Assembly: GCA_049698695.1 (NCBI GenBank)
Contig: JBAVYH010000168.1
Coordinates: 9,241 to 73,240 of the forward strand
Reading direction: 5' to 3'
From: Bog-375 sp049698695
GTDB taxonomy: Bacteria > Acidobacteriota > Terriglobia > Bryobacterales > Bryobacteraceae
DNA: 64,000 bases
Part shown: positions 10,119-18,666 of the stretch, in pieces
Position numbering within the stretch: the first letter of the stretch is position 1
Layout: every line of letters starts with the position of its first letter
Made by a program: the position numbers and the translations under genes
Notes under the pieces: generated by a model
What the model was told of the DNA's origin: nothing
Databases searched by the model: none
Seen by the model: the letters and a program-made list of their open reading frames with translations, nothing else

Positions 10119-11129
10119 ATGGCAGAAGAGGAAGCCGAGAAGCGGGAGTGGCTGGCGGCGGCGCGCACCGCGATGGAGATCGAAGCGTGCGCGGTGACGC
10201 AGGCGGCGGCGCGCCTGAATGGCGCGCTGGTGCGCGCTGTGGAGCTGATCCTGGCGCATCCCGGCAAGGTGCTCGTCACCGGCATCGGCAAGTCCGGGCA
10301 CGTGGCGCGGAAGCTGGTGGCCACGCTTTCCAGCACGGGCACGCCAGCCGTCTTCTTGCACCCAGCGGAGGCCGCCCACGGCGATTTGGGCATTTACACG
10401 CCCGGCGACCCGACGGTGCTGGTGTCGAAGAACGGCAGCTCCGCAGAACTCCTCTCGCTGGTTCCGCTGCTGCGCGATTTCCATTCACCGCTGATCGGCA
10501 TCCTCGGCGCCACCTCGTCGCCGCTGGCCGCGATGGTGGACGTGCTGCTGGATGCAACGGTGGAGCGCGAAGCCGACCCGCACAACCTGGCGCCCACCGC
10601 CAGCGCCATGGCCGCCCAGGCGGTGGGCGATGCCCTGGCTATCGCACTGATGCGCGCGCGCCACTTCACCCCCGAGCAATTCGGCCGCTACCATCCGGGC
10701 GGCCAATTGGGACGCAATCTGCGAATCTCCGTGCGCCAGGCGATGCATGGCGCAGGGGAATGCGTGATGGTGCCGCCGGAGACTTCCGCAAAAGAGGTCA
10801 TCATCGCCATGACGCGCCTGCCGCTCGGCGGCGCCTGCGTGGTCACTGCGGAGGGCCGCCTGGCAGGGTTCATTACCGATGGCGACTTGCGCCGCGCCCT
10901 GGCGCACCACGATGATATTCGCGGCCTGCGCGCCGCGGACATCATGACCGCCGCGCCGGTAACTATTGGCCCGGACGCCAGCCTGGCCGCCGCACTCGAA
11001 CGGATGGAGCGGCGCCAATCGCAGATTTCCGCGCTGCCGGTGGTGGACGATGACGGCCGTGCCCTGGGCATCTTGCGCCTGCACGATGTGTACCTGGGAT
11101 TCCGCGGCCCGTCGCCGGCTGGTTCCTGA
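10119..11129 (+). CDS. kdsD: D-arabinose 5-phosphate isomerase (SIS + two CBS domains)
   Basis: A 336-residue protein that interconverts ribulose 5-phosphate and arabinose 5-phosphate, the first committed precursor of Kdo for lipopolysaccharide. The N-terminal SIS domain (about residues 40-185) shows VTGIGKSGHVARK, STGTPAVFLHPAEAAHGDLG and the SKNGSSAE sugar-phosphate loop; the signature FGRYHPGGQLGRNL marks the link to two C-terminal CBS domains (about 205-265 and 270-330). Domain order and length fit KdsD/KpsF. No other Kdo gene is adjacent, but mannose and membrane glycan genes lie within 12 kb. Confidence 0.95.
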   Translation: MAEEEAEKREWLAAARTAMEIEACAVTQAAARLNGALVRAVELILAHPGKVLVTGIGKSGHVARKLVATLSSTGTPAVFLHPAEAAHGDLGIYTPGDPTVLVSKNGSSAELLSLVPLLRDFHSPLIGILGATSSPLAAMVDVLLDATVEREADPHNLAPTASAMAAQAVGDALAIALMRARHFTPEQFGRYHPGGQLGRNLRISVRQAMHGAGECVMVPPETSAKEVIIAMTRLPLGGACVVTAEGRLAGFITDGDLRRALAHHDDIRGLRAADIMTAAPVTIGPDASLAAALERMERRQSQISALPVVDDDGRALGILRLHDVYLGFRGPSPAGS

Positions 11130-11201
11130 GCGGCGAGAGTGGCAGGCGCGCGTTTCCTGGTGACACGGGCAAGCGTCAGGCGATGTATTCTAGAAAACGA
11201 A

Positions 11202-12365
11202 ATGACACCTTCGCAAAACCATTCGCGACGTCTGATGATGGCCGGTCTGGGACTGGCGGCATGCCTTCTCATGCCGCGCGCCGGCCTGCTGGCGCAAACC
11301 GCTCCGCCCAAGCCGCCATCCGACACGCTGGTTCTGAATGACGATGAGAAACTGGTAGGGCACTTCGTACGCTCCAGCGGTGGCGACGTGAAGTTCAAGA
11401 GCGACGTATTGGGTGAACTGACCATCCCTTGGAGCAAGGTGAAGGAACTGCGCGCGGCGGGTCCGTACACCGTGGTCGGCAAGGACATCAAGCTGGGCCG
11501 CCACTCGGATACATCCAAGTTGCCCAAGGGTAGCCTCGAAGCCACGGACAAGCAGATCACGGTGACTGCCGCACCGGGCGCGGCGCCCACAACGGTTCCG
11601 GTGGCGGATGCGGCCTACGTCATCGAATCCACCGAGTTCGAACAACAGGTGATGCACAACCCCGCTTTGGACGAGGACTGGACTGGTTCGATCAGCGCCG
11701 GGGCCACTCTGGTGGAGGCCACGCAGCAAAGCCGCACCTTCAGCGGCGGTTTCGCCCTGGTGCGGGCGGTGCCGATTGAATCATGGCTCGACCCGCGCAA
11801 CCGCACGCTGGTGGATTTCAGCTTCGCCAGCGGCATTGAAAAGCAGCCGGGCGCCACCGAAATCAAAACCGATATCCTTCACGGCGACCTGGAACGCGAC
11901 GAATACTTCTCTACCCACCGGATGTATGGATTCGCGCGGGCGTCGTTCGATCATAACTATTCCCAGGGCCTCGACCTCGGGGCGCAACTGGGCGGCGGGC
12001 TCGGCTGGACCGTGGTGAAGAGCGCCGCAAACGTGCTCGACGCCAAGGCCAGCATGACGTACCTGCATCAGAGCTTCGATGGATCCATCAGCGAGGACAA
12101 GAGCCTGGCGGCCTCGAACTTCGCCGAAGCCTTCACTCACAAATTTAAGCACGGCGTGGTGTTGGCGGAAACGGCCTCGGTGACGCCAACCTGGAACATC
12201 ACCAATGACTGGTTGGCTAACGCTTCCATCGGGCTGACCGTGCCGGCGTACAAGCGGCTCAACATTGCGCTGGGCGCGATCGACAGCTACCTGAACAATC
12301 CTCCGCCCAACTTCAAGAAGAATTCGTTCCAATTGACCACCGGGCTGACGTACACGCTCAAATAG
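11202..12365 (+). CDS. DUF481 (YdiY-like) outer-membrane protein
   Basis: A 387-residue exported protein. It starts with a signal peptide (RRLMMAGLGLAACLLMPRAGLLA), then a small Sm-like/DUF-type domain about residues 35-90 (LVLNDDEKLVGHFVRSSGG ... LGELTIPWSKV), and a C-terminal DUF481 beta-barrel from about residue 150 (WTGSISAGATLVEATQQSRTF) to the end (FQLTTGLTYTLK). DUF481 members are outer-membrane proteins, some salt-induced, with unknown transport role. ATG 11202 gives a proper signal peptide; the frame is open to 11139 but that adds an arginine-rich, non-signal stretch. Confidence 0.85.
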   Translation: MTPSQNHSRRLMMAGLGLAACLLMPRAGLLAQTAPPKPPSDTLVLNDDEKLVGHFVRSSGGDVKFKSDVLGELTIPWSKVKELRAAGPYTVVGKDIKLGRHSDTSKLPKGSLEATDKQITVTAAPGAAPTTVPVADAAYVIESTEFEQQVMHNPALDEDWTGSISAGATLVEATQQSRTFSGGFALVRAVPIESWLDPRNRTLVDFSFASGIEKQPGATEIKTDILHGDLERDEYFSTHRMYGFARASFDHNYSQGLDLGAQLGGGLGWTVVKSAANVLDAKASMTYLHQSFDGSISEDKSLAASNFAEAFTHKFKHGVVLAETASVTPTWNITNDWLANASIGLTVPAYKRLNIALGAIDSYLNNPPPNFKKNSFQLTTGLTYTLK

Positions 12366-12384
12366 GCAGGGCTGGCCGGTCCGT

Positions 12385-12472
12385 CGTGTTTGGGCAGAAT
12401 CTGCCGAAAAACACGAGCTAAGTCTTTTGTTTCTGTAAAGATCTGGGCAGAGCCTGCCGAAATCGGCTGCCC
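12385..12472. terminator. two adjacent hairpins between convergent genes
   Basis: The gap between two converging genes holds two inverted repeats. The first, 12385-12415, pairs CGTGTTT with AAACACG around an inner GGCAG/CTGCC stem. The second, 12445-12472, pairs GGGCAG with CTGCCC around an inner GCCGA/TCGGC. Both contain the repeated unit GGGCAGA..CTGCCGAAA, so this may be a REP-like doublet that doubles as a bidirectional terminator. Confidence 0.5.
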
Positions 12473-12474
12473 TA

Positions 12475-14340
12475 TCAGCGCACGCTGATCTCGCCGAAGG
12501 CCAGGCCCAGCTCGCGGGCGTCGCCGGGCGCCTGGAAGGTGCGGTTGACTTCGATGGTGACGCGCATTTCGGGCTCCGCCGCGGCGGGCAGCGGGAAGGA
12601 GGCTTCGAAGCTGGTCGAGGAAACGATGGCCGGCGGCAGAGGTGCGCCATCGGCGGTGACGGCGATCGAGAGCGGGCCGGAACGAAGCTCTTCCTCGGAG
12701 CAATTGCCGCGTAGATAGAGATGCTCCCCAGCGTGCGAAGGCCCGGCCATGCGCAGAGTGGCGCGCTTCGGCATCCAGCGGTGGTTGCCTTCGGGCGGAT
12801 ACCACTCGGGACCGAGCAGGCTGGCGGACAACGGGTCAGCCAGATCCAGCTCGGCCGGCAGGCTCTGTTCGACCGGCATTCTCTCGAAGATGGCTGTGAT
12901 GTTGCGGAGGCGCGGACCGCGGACGTCATAGACCACCAGTTCACCGCGCTTGAACGCGCGCTCGGCCAAGGCGCCCGATAGAACGAATTCGCCGATCTCG
13001 TCTTCGTGCTTGAGGTCGGGTTGCTCGTCGCTGCCGGGCGCCAGGTAGACGCGGTCAATGCCAATCAAACGGGGGGCGCGTTCGCGCACCGCGTCGACGA
13101 ACAGAGCGCGGTCCACGCCATAAAGAAGGATGGCCTGATCCGGATGGAGCCGGTGGACGGCCTCGAGGCCGCCGAGAAAATTGTGTACCCGCACGGTTCG
13201 CGCATAATTCCACACCGTGTCAGCTTGCAGAGCCGGGATGACCATCAATCCGTAAATGGCGGCGAGCAGCACGGCGGCGGCTTTCGCTGCAATGCCGGAT
13301 CGCCACGCTTCGGCGAAACCCCAGGCGCCCAGCCAGCAGAGACCGATCACGGGCAAGGCCGGATAATACTCGGTGATGTGATCGCGCAGCGGCACCAGCG
13401 GCGCCAGAATCGCGAGATACCAGACCAGGCAGAATAGCGCCGCCCACTCACGCGCGCGCAGTTGACGGAACATGATGGCAGCCAGCGCGGCGGTGAGCAG
13501 GCCAACGCCCGCCAGCAGGACCCGGGGTGAGTGGCCGAGCGGCGTTGACAGATAAGCCGGACCCAGCGACCAGGTCCAGTAGCTCCACACCGTGCGCAGC
13601 ATCGACGCCCCGAAATGCATGACGTAATCTCCGGTGTGGGGCGGCGGCGCGACCCATCGGTGGAGGAGGAAGTAGGCGATTGAGACGGGAACCATCGCCA
13701 GCGTGCCGCGGAAGCGGCGGCGCGCACACAGCCAGGTGTAGGAAGCGGCCAGCGCCGGGTAGACCACGTTCAATTCGAGCGCGCCGAAACCCAACACGAA
13801 CACGATCCATTGGGCCGCGTTGTAGCGGCGCGACCCGGTCTCGATGTACCGCAGCAGGAACCAGAACGCCAACAGCAGGAAAAAGCCGCACAGAATCTGG
13901 TTCCACACGCAAGCCCAGCCGAGAGGCTCCATCAGCGAGGTGTTGACGATCCAGAATATGGCGGCCCAGAAACCGGCCGCACGGCTGCCGGTGAGGCGCG
14001 TGCCGATGGCGGCGACGAGCGCCAGGTTGGCAAACTGGGTGGCGAAAATGACAACGCGGTAAGGCAATGCGTCCAGGCCGAACAGGACCGAGCCGGCCAT
14101 GAAGAAGCCGCGCTCGCTCCAAGGGCGGAGCGTGCCCTCCGCCTCCGGCGCGAATACCGCGTGAAGAAGATCGTGAAAATTGTAAACCGTGTCGGACAGA
14201 TGCAGCCAGGCGAAGTCATCGGCGCGGAACCAGGCGCGAAAACCTAGCCAGTGCATCCACAAGCAGAAGAGCGGAGGAACCAGCCAATAGAGCGTGCGAA
14301 GGACCATCGGACGCGCGGCGGTGGTGGTAGCGCGGGTCAT
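12475..14340 (-). CDS. polytopic membrane protein with C-terminal beta-sandwich-like domain
   Basis: A 621-residue protein. The first 400 residues hold about ten hydrophobic segments with a GT-C glycosyltransferase-like layout (FRADDFAWLHLSDTVYNFHDLL near the N-terminus contains an early acidic DD, as in many GT-C enzymes). The last 110 residues are soluble and look like the exported lipoprotein encoded just upstream at 14407-14967: both have a G.PLPP motif, a serine-tyrosine/phenylalanine strand and end in a RELG....EI/SI block. Start at ATG 14340 (GTG 14349 is also possible). A sugar-transfer role is inference. Confidence 0.7.
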   Translation of the reverse strand: MTRATTTAARPMVLRTLYWLVPPLFCLWMHWLGFRAWFRADDFAWLHLSDTVYNFHDLLHAVFAPEAEGTLRPWSERGFFMAGSVLFGLDALPYRVVIFATQFANLALVAAIGTRLTGSRAAGFWAAIFWIVNTSLMEPLGWACVWNQILCGFFLLLAFWFLLRYIETGSRRYNAAQWIVFVLGFGALELNVVYPALAASYTWLCARRRFRGTLAMVPVSIAYFLLHRWVAPPPHTGDYVMHFGASMLRTVWSYWTWSLGPAYLSTPLGHSPRVLLAGVGLLTAALAAIMFRQLRAREWAALFCLVWYLAILAPLVPLRDHITEYYPALPVIGLCWLGAWGFAEAWRSGIAAKAAAVLLAAIYGLMVIPALQADTVWNYARTVRVHNFLGGLEAVHRLHPDQAILLYGVDRALFVDAVRERAPRLIGIDRVYLAPGSDEQPDLKHEDEIGEFVLSGALAERAFKRGELVVYDVRGPRLRNITAIFERMPVEQSLPAELDLADPLSASLLGPEWYPPEGNHRWMPKRATLRMAGPSHAGEHLYLRGNCSEEELRSGPLSIAVTADGAPLPPAIVSSTSFEASFPLPAAAEPEMRVTIEVNRTFQAPGDARELGLAFGEISVR

Positions 14341-14406
14341 TTCGGCCACGGTTGGAGCGGGATGGATCTTTGCGACGAGCGCACGCCCAGGGACACGAAT
14401 GGTTTC

Positions 14407-14967
14407 CTATTTCGGTTCCAGCCCAATTGAGGCGACGATGATGCCGAGCTCGCGCCGGTCGGCGCCGCTGGGCGGAATCGACTTGTCCAGGAAGAACTGG
14501 ATACGCACTGCTTCCTTATTTAAGGCCGCAGCCGAAACGTCGGGCTTGTACTCGTACTGGCCGGACTTGCTGTAGGTTTCCGGCGGCAGCGGCGTGCCTT
14601 CCACCGACGCCGACAGCGTCAGAGTCTTGGCGTGATCGATGGCAACTTGCGGGATGGTGAACGCCAGGTTCAGCCTGGCTCCGCTTTGCGCGGCGCCGAA
14701 GGGCGTCCGCAGCAGCACGCTGAACTGCTTGGCGGTCCAGCGCCACGAGTTGTTTTCAATTCCATAGAAGCCGTTGAGCAACTGCGGCTCCTGGCTGGTC
14801 GCCGACGTTCTCACCACGGAGGCGAGCGACGGCGCCTCGCCTTCAGTCGCCACCACCTTAACGGTTTTGGGTTCGCGCTTGCAGCCGAATGACGCCACGG
14901 CCAGCGCCACAACCAGTCCCCCAGCCAGGAGGGGCAGGCGAAATCGTCTCGTGCGGAATAGTCTCAT
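14407..14967 (-). CDS. lipoprotein sharing a domain with the downstream membrane protein
   Basis: A 186-residue lipoprotein with a signal sequence and lipobox (VASFGC, Cys about residue 29). The body from about residue 65 contains WRWTAKQFSVLLRTP, LTLSASVEGTPLPPETYSKSG and DRRELGIIVASIGLEPK. This resembles the last 110 residues of the polytopic protein 66 bases downstream, which points to a common carbohydrate-binding-like beta-sandwich. ATG 14967 follows a GGAGA ribosome-binding site; the longer frame to 15003 adds a hydrophilic stretch that would spoil the signal peptide. I do not recognise a named family. Confidence 0.75.
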   Translation of the reverse strand: MRLFRTRRFRLPLLAGGLVVALAVASFGCKREPKTVKVVATEGEAPSLASVVRTSATSQEPQLLNGFYGIENNSWRWTAKQFSVLLRTPFGAAQSGARLNLAFTIPQVAIDHAKTLTLSASVEGTPLPPETYSKSGQYEYKPDVSAAALNKEAVRIQFFLDKSIPPSGADRRELGIIVASIGLEPK

Positions 14968-15188
14968 CAGTCTCCGATCCTCTGTACTACCACCTTGGGG
15001 CATCGACGATGATTATACCGTGTGGAACGCCGCCGTCCTTTCGAAGCTGGATTTTGAATAAGCCACAAGCGAACAGAGCGGAGGCCGTTTGGAAGGAAGT
15101 TCCATTTTTTATCCGGGCCGCTGCGCGAACGTGAAACCCCGGATGGTAACATTCTCTTGCAGGCCGTCGCCTAAGAAGACGTCTACCC

Positions 15189-18100
15189 ATGGAGGCACAC
15201 CATATCCCTGAGCATTTAAGGTGGTTTCTGGCCGCCTGTCTGTCGGTCTCATGCCTGCTGGCTTCCGAGCATCGCGGGTGGGTGAAATCGGACGGCTTGC
15301 CGGTGCCGGGAGCGACCGTCACGGTCACGCAAGGCGACAAGACGTTTGTCACTTCCACCGACGATTCGGGCGCGTATTCCTTTCCGAACCTGCCCGATGG
15401 CATCTGGACTTTGCGCATTTCGATGCTCGGCTTCAGCCCGATATCGCGCGAAATCGGTGTCGCGCCGGACGCACCCAGTCCGACTTGGGACTTGTCTGTG
15501 TTGACGCTGGATGCGTTGCAAAAGGAGTTGAGACAGCCGGAGGCGGCGACTGCTACTGCGCCACCGTCGAAAACGGCAACCACCGTGGGCACGGCGTCAT
15601 CCACGCCGGCAACGACGGCCAGCGCAACCGCGCAATCAAGCGGTCGGCCCGCAGGTGCAGGCCGCGGGAATGCTGAGGGTGCGCGGCCCTCTCTGCGGCA
15701 GGCCGCGCAACAGGGCGGCTTTCAGCGCCTGGAGGTAAATCAATCATCGGAACCGGGGCTGGAGAATGGCGGCGGCGAGACCGCGGCCGCAATGGGGACC
15801 AGCGACGCCACGCAGAGTTCGGACGCGTATGTCGTCAACGGCAGCGTCAATAGCGGCCTCGACATGCCGCAACAGAACGACTGGGGATTCGGCCGCCCCG
15901 CCGGCATGATGGGCGGCCCTGGCGGGATCAACGGCATGGGAGTTCCCGGCGAGCCCGGAGAAATCGGCGTGGGCGGCGGCCGAGCGGCGGGTGGCGGCCG
16001 TGGCAGCCCGGGCGGGGGTTTCGGCGGACGCGGCGGCGGCGGCTTCGGCGGTAATTACGCCGGCGGGCGCGGCCGCGGAGGGCGCGGCGGCAACCAGGCT
16101 TCCTTCGGCAACGGACGCCGCAATCCGCGCTCGCATTACAACGCCAATATCGCCCTGATTCTGAATAACTCGGCCCTGGACGCGCGGCCGTTTTCTTTGA
16201 CTGGCCAGGATACGCCCAAAGCGGCATTCGCACAGTTCCGCTCCACCGGGATGTTGGGCGGACCCCTGAAGATTCCGCATGTGCTGAGCGGGCAACACAC
16301 TTTTTTCACCATCAACTACCAGTTGACGCGGGGACGCAATGCCACGACCACCACGGCCCTGGTGCCGACGATGGACGAGCGCGCAGGCAATTTCTCGCAA
16401 GCGTTCAACGCCATTACCAATGCTCCGGCCACCATCTACGACCCGCTCAGCGGCGCTCCGTTCGCGGGCAACGTCATCCCCCAATACCGGCTGAATTCCG
16501 CGGCACTCGATTTGCTCAACTTTTACCCGCAGCCGAATTTTCCGGGCAGCTCTCGCTACAACTACCAGGCCCCGATTGTCAGCATCAGCAACCGGACCAA
16601 CATCAACTCGCGCATCATCGAGACGATTAATGCCAAGAACCAGGTGTCGGGGAACTTTGCGTGGCAAGGCAGCAACTCTTCAACGCCTAACTTGTTCGGT
16701 TTTACCGATACCAGCAAGATGACCGGCATCAATGCCAACGCTTTGTGGGTTTATCACTTCACGACCAGGCTGATCGGCACCTTGCGGTATGGCTTCAGCC
16801 GGTCGGCCACCACGCTGACGCCGTTCTTCGCGAATTCCGAGAACGTTTCGGCGGCGGCGGGCATTCTGGGTAACGACCAGTCGGCGCAGTTCTGGGGGCC
16901 TCCTTCGCTGGCCTTTTCCAGCGGCATCTATGGATTGAGCGACGGCTCTTACGCCCTCAATCACAACAACACAAATCAGGCCGGCGAGAGCCTGATCTGG
17001 GTGCGCGGCGAGCACAATGTGACGTTCGGCGGCGACTTCCGCCGGCTGGATTTCAACCAGATTGCGCAGCAGAACGCGCGCGGAGGTTTCACTTTCACCG
17101 GTAACATGACCGGCCTCACGGGCGCGAACGGTCAGGCCAGCGGCGGCACCGGATTCGACTTCGCCGACTTCCTGCTGGGACTGCCGGATGCCAGTTCCAT
17201 CGCTTACTCGCCGAGTGGAGCGGACAAGTATTTCCGCGCCTCCTGGGTGGACACTTACATCACCGACGACTGGCACATGCGCGGCAACTTTACTCTCAAC
17301 TTCGGGCTGCGCTGGGATTTCCAGGCTCCGGTAACGGAGTTATACAACCGGCTGGTGAGCTTGGAAGTCGGACCGGACTGGACCACGCCGACGCCGGTGT
17401 GCGCCACCGCGCCGCCGGCGGGGAGCACGGGCTCGTGTACGCTGGCCAGCCAGGCCGGGCTGCCGGATTCGCTGGTGCGCCCGGACTATCATGAGTTCCA
17501 GCCGCGCATCGGCCTTGCCTGGAGGCCATTCCCCAAGCATTCCACGGTGGTGCGGGCTGGTTACGGACTTTACTACAACACCTCGGTGTTCCAGCCGTTG
17601 GCCAACCAGATGTCACAACAGGCGCCGTTATCGACCAGCGTCACGCAGCAGTACCCGGTGTCGCTGGCGCCCGCATTGTCGCTCGAGAACGCGTTGACTC
17701 TGCCGGCTATCAGCACCACTCCCCAGACCTTTGCGCTCGATCCGAATTTCCGCATCGGCTATATTCACTATTGGCAAACCTCAGTGCAGCAGAACCTGTC
17801 CGGGTCGTTTGTGGCGACCTTTACCTACAGCGGTAACAAAGGCACGCATCAGGTGCAGGAGTTTCTGCCGTGGACGTTTCCGGCCGGAGTGCCGTCCAGC
17901 GGTTACCCGAGCGGATATGTTTATGAAACCTCGAACGGCAACTCGAATTACAATGCGGCCAGCGCGCAGTTACAACACCGCTTTCATAACGGGTTCCTGG
18001 CGAATGCGACTTACGTGTTTTCCAAGGCCATCGACGACGCGCAATCGCTGGGCGGGCGCGGCGCGGCCGCATCGGGCTACGCGCAGAACTGGCTGGACCT

Positions 18101-18662
18101 CGAGGCCGAGCGTTCGGTATCGAGTTTCAACCGGACTCACACCCTCAACCTGGTATTCCAATACTCGACCGGCATGGGGACGCGCGGCGGCACGCTCATC
18201 AACGGATGGAAGGGCGTGCTGTTGAAAAACTGGACGCTGGGTCCGAGCCTGACCATCGGCAGCGGCTTGCCGGAAACTCCCGTCGTGCTCGGCCGCCTGG
18301 CCAGTGGAACCGGCATCACCGGCACCACGCGGGCGGAATACGTGGGTGGGCCGCTGGGCGCGGCATTGCCTGGATACGGCTTCGATACGGCGGTGTTCAC
18401 GACTCCTCCGCTCGGCCAGTGGGGCAATGCAGGCCGCGACATCATCACCGGGCCCATGGAGTTCGGCCTGAACGCATCCGCCGGCCGCATATTCCGTTTC
18501 GGCGAACGGCGCAGCGTGGATATCCGCTTCGACGGAACCAACGTGCTCAACCACGTGACCTGGGCGGCGTGGGACACCACCTTTGGCAATTCGCAGTTCG
18601 GCCTGCCCACGGCGGCCAACGCGATGCGCACCTTCCAGGCCACGGTGCGATTCCGGTTTTAA
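15189..18662 (+). CDS. TonB-dependent receptor with carboxypeptidase-regulatory-like domain
   Basis: A 1157-residue intact outer-membrane receptor of the Solibacter type. Order: signal peptide (WFLAACLSVSCLLA), carboxypeptidase-regulatory-like domain about residues 30-100 (PVPGATVTVTQG ... DSGAYSFPNLPDGIWTLRI), an Ala/Thr-rich linker, a plug-like region (DAYVVNGSVNSGLDMP), a striking Gly/Arg-rich segment about residues 238-305, then a large beta-barrel ending in TVRFRF. It presumably imports large ligands using TonB energy. The Gly-rich insert is probably a flexible periplasmic or surface loop. It is followed after 4 bases by the VWA protein gene, so the two form an operon. Confidence 0.9.
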   Translation: MEAHHIPEHLRWFLAACLSVSCLLASEHRGWVKSDGLPVPGATVTVTQGDKTFVTSTDDSGAYSFPNLPDGIWTLRISMLGFSPISREIGVAPDAPSPTWDLSVLTLDALQKELRQPEAATATAPPSKTATTVGTASSTPATTASATAQSSGRPAGAGRGNAEGARPSLRQAAQQGGFQRLEVNQSSEPGLENGGGETAAAMGTSDATQSSDAYVVNGSVNSGLDMPQQNDWGFGRPAGMMGGPGGINGMGVPGEPGEIGVGGGRAAGGGRGSPGGGFGGRGGGGFGGNYAGGRGRGGRGGNQASFGNGRRNPRSHYNANIALILNNSALDARPFSLTGQDTPKAAFAQFRSTGMLGGPLKIPHVLSGQHTFFTINYQLTRGRNATTTTALVPTMDERAGNFSQAFNAITNAPATIYDPLSGAPFAGNVIPQYRLNSAALDLLNFYPQPNFPGSSRYNYQAPIVSISNRTNINSRIIETINAKNQVSGNFAWQGSNSSTPNLFGFTDTSKMTGINANALWVYHFTTRLIGTLRYGFSRSATTLTPFFANSENVSAAAGILGNDQSAQFWGPPSLAFSSGIYGLSDGSYALNHNNTNQAGESLIWVRGEHNVTFGGDFRRLDFNQIAQQNARGGFTFTGNMTGLTGANGQASGGTGFDFADFLLGLPDASSIAYSPSGADKYFRASWVDTYITDDWHMRGNFTLNFGLRWDFQAPVTELYNRLVSLEVGPDWTTPTPVCATAPPAGSTGSCTLASQAGLPDSLVRPDYHEFQPRIGLAWRPFPKHSTVVRAGYGLYYNTSVFQPLANQMSQQAPLSTSVTQQYPVSLAPALSLENALTLPAISTTPQTFALDPNFRIGYIHYWQTSVQQNLSGSFVATFTYSGNKGTHQVQEFLPWTFPAGVPSSGYPSGYVYETSNGNSNYNAASAQLQHRFHNGFLANATYVFSKAIDDAQSLGGRGAAASGYAQNWLDLEAERSVSSFNRTHTLNLVFQYSTGMGTRGGTLINGWKGVLLKNWTLGPSLTIGSGLPETPVVLGRLASGTGITGTTRAEYVGGPLGAALPGYGFDTAVFTTPPLGQWGNAGRDIITGPMEFGLNASAGRIFRFGERRSVDIRFDGTNVLNHVTWAAWDTTFGNSQFGLPTAANAMRTFQATVRFRF

Positions 18663-18666
18663 GGCC

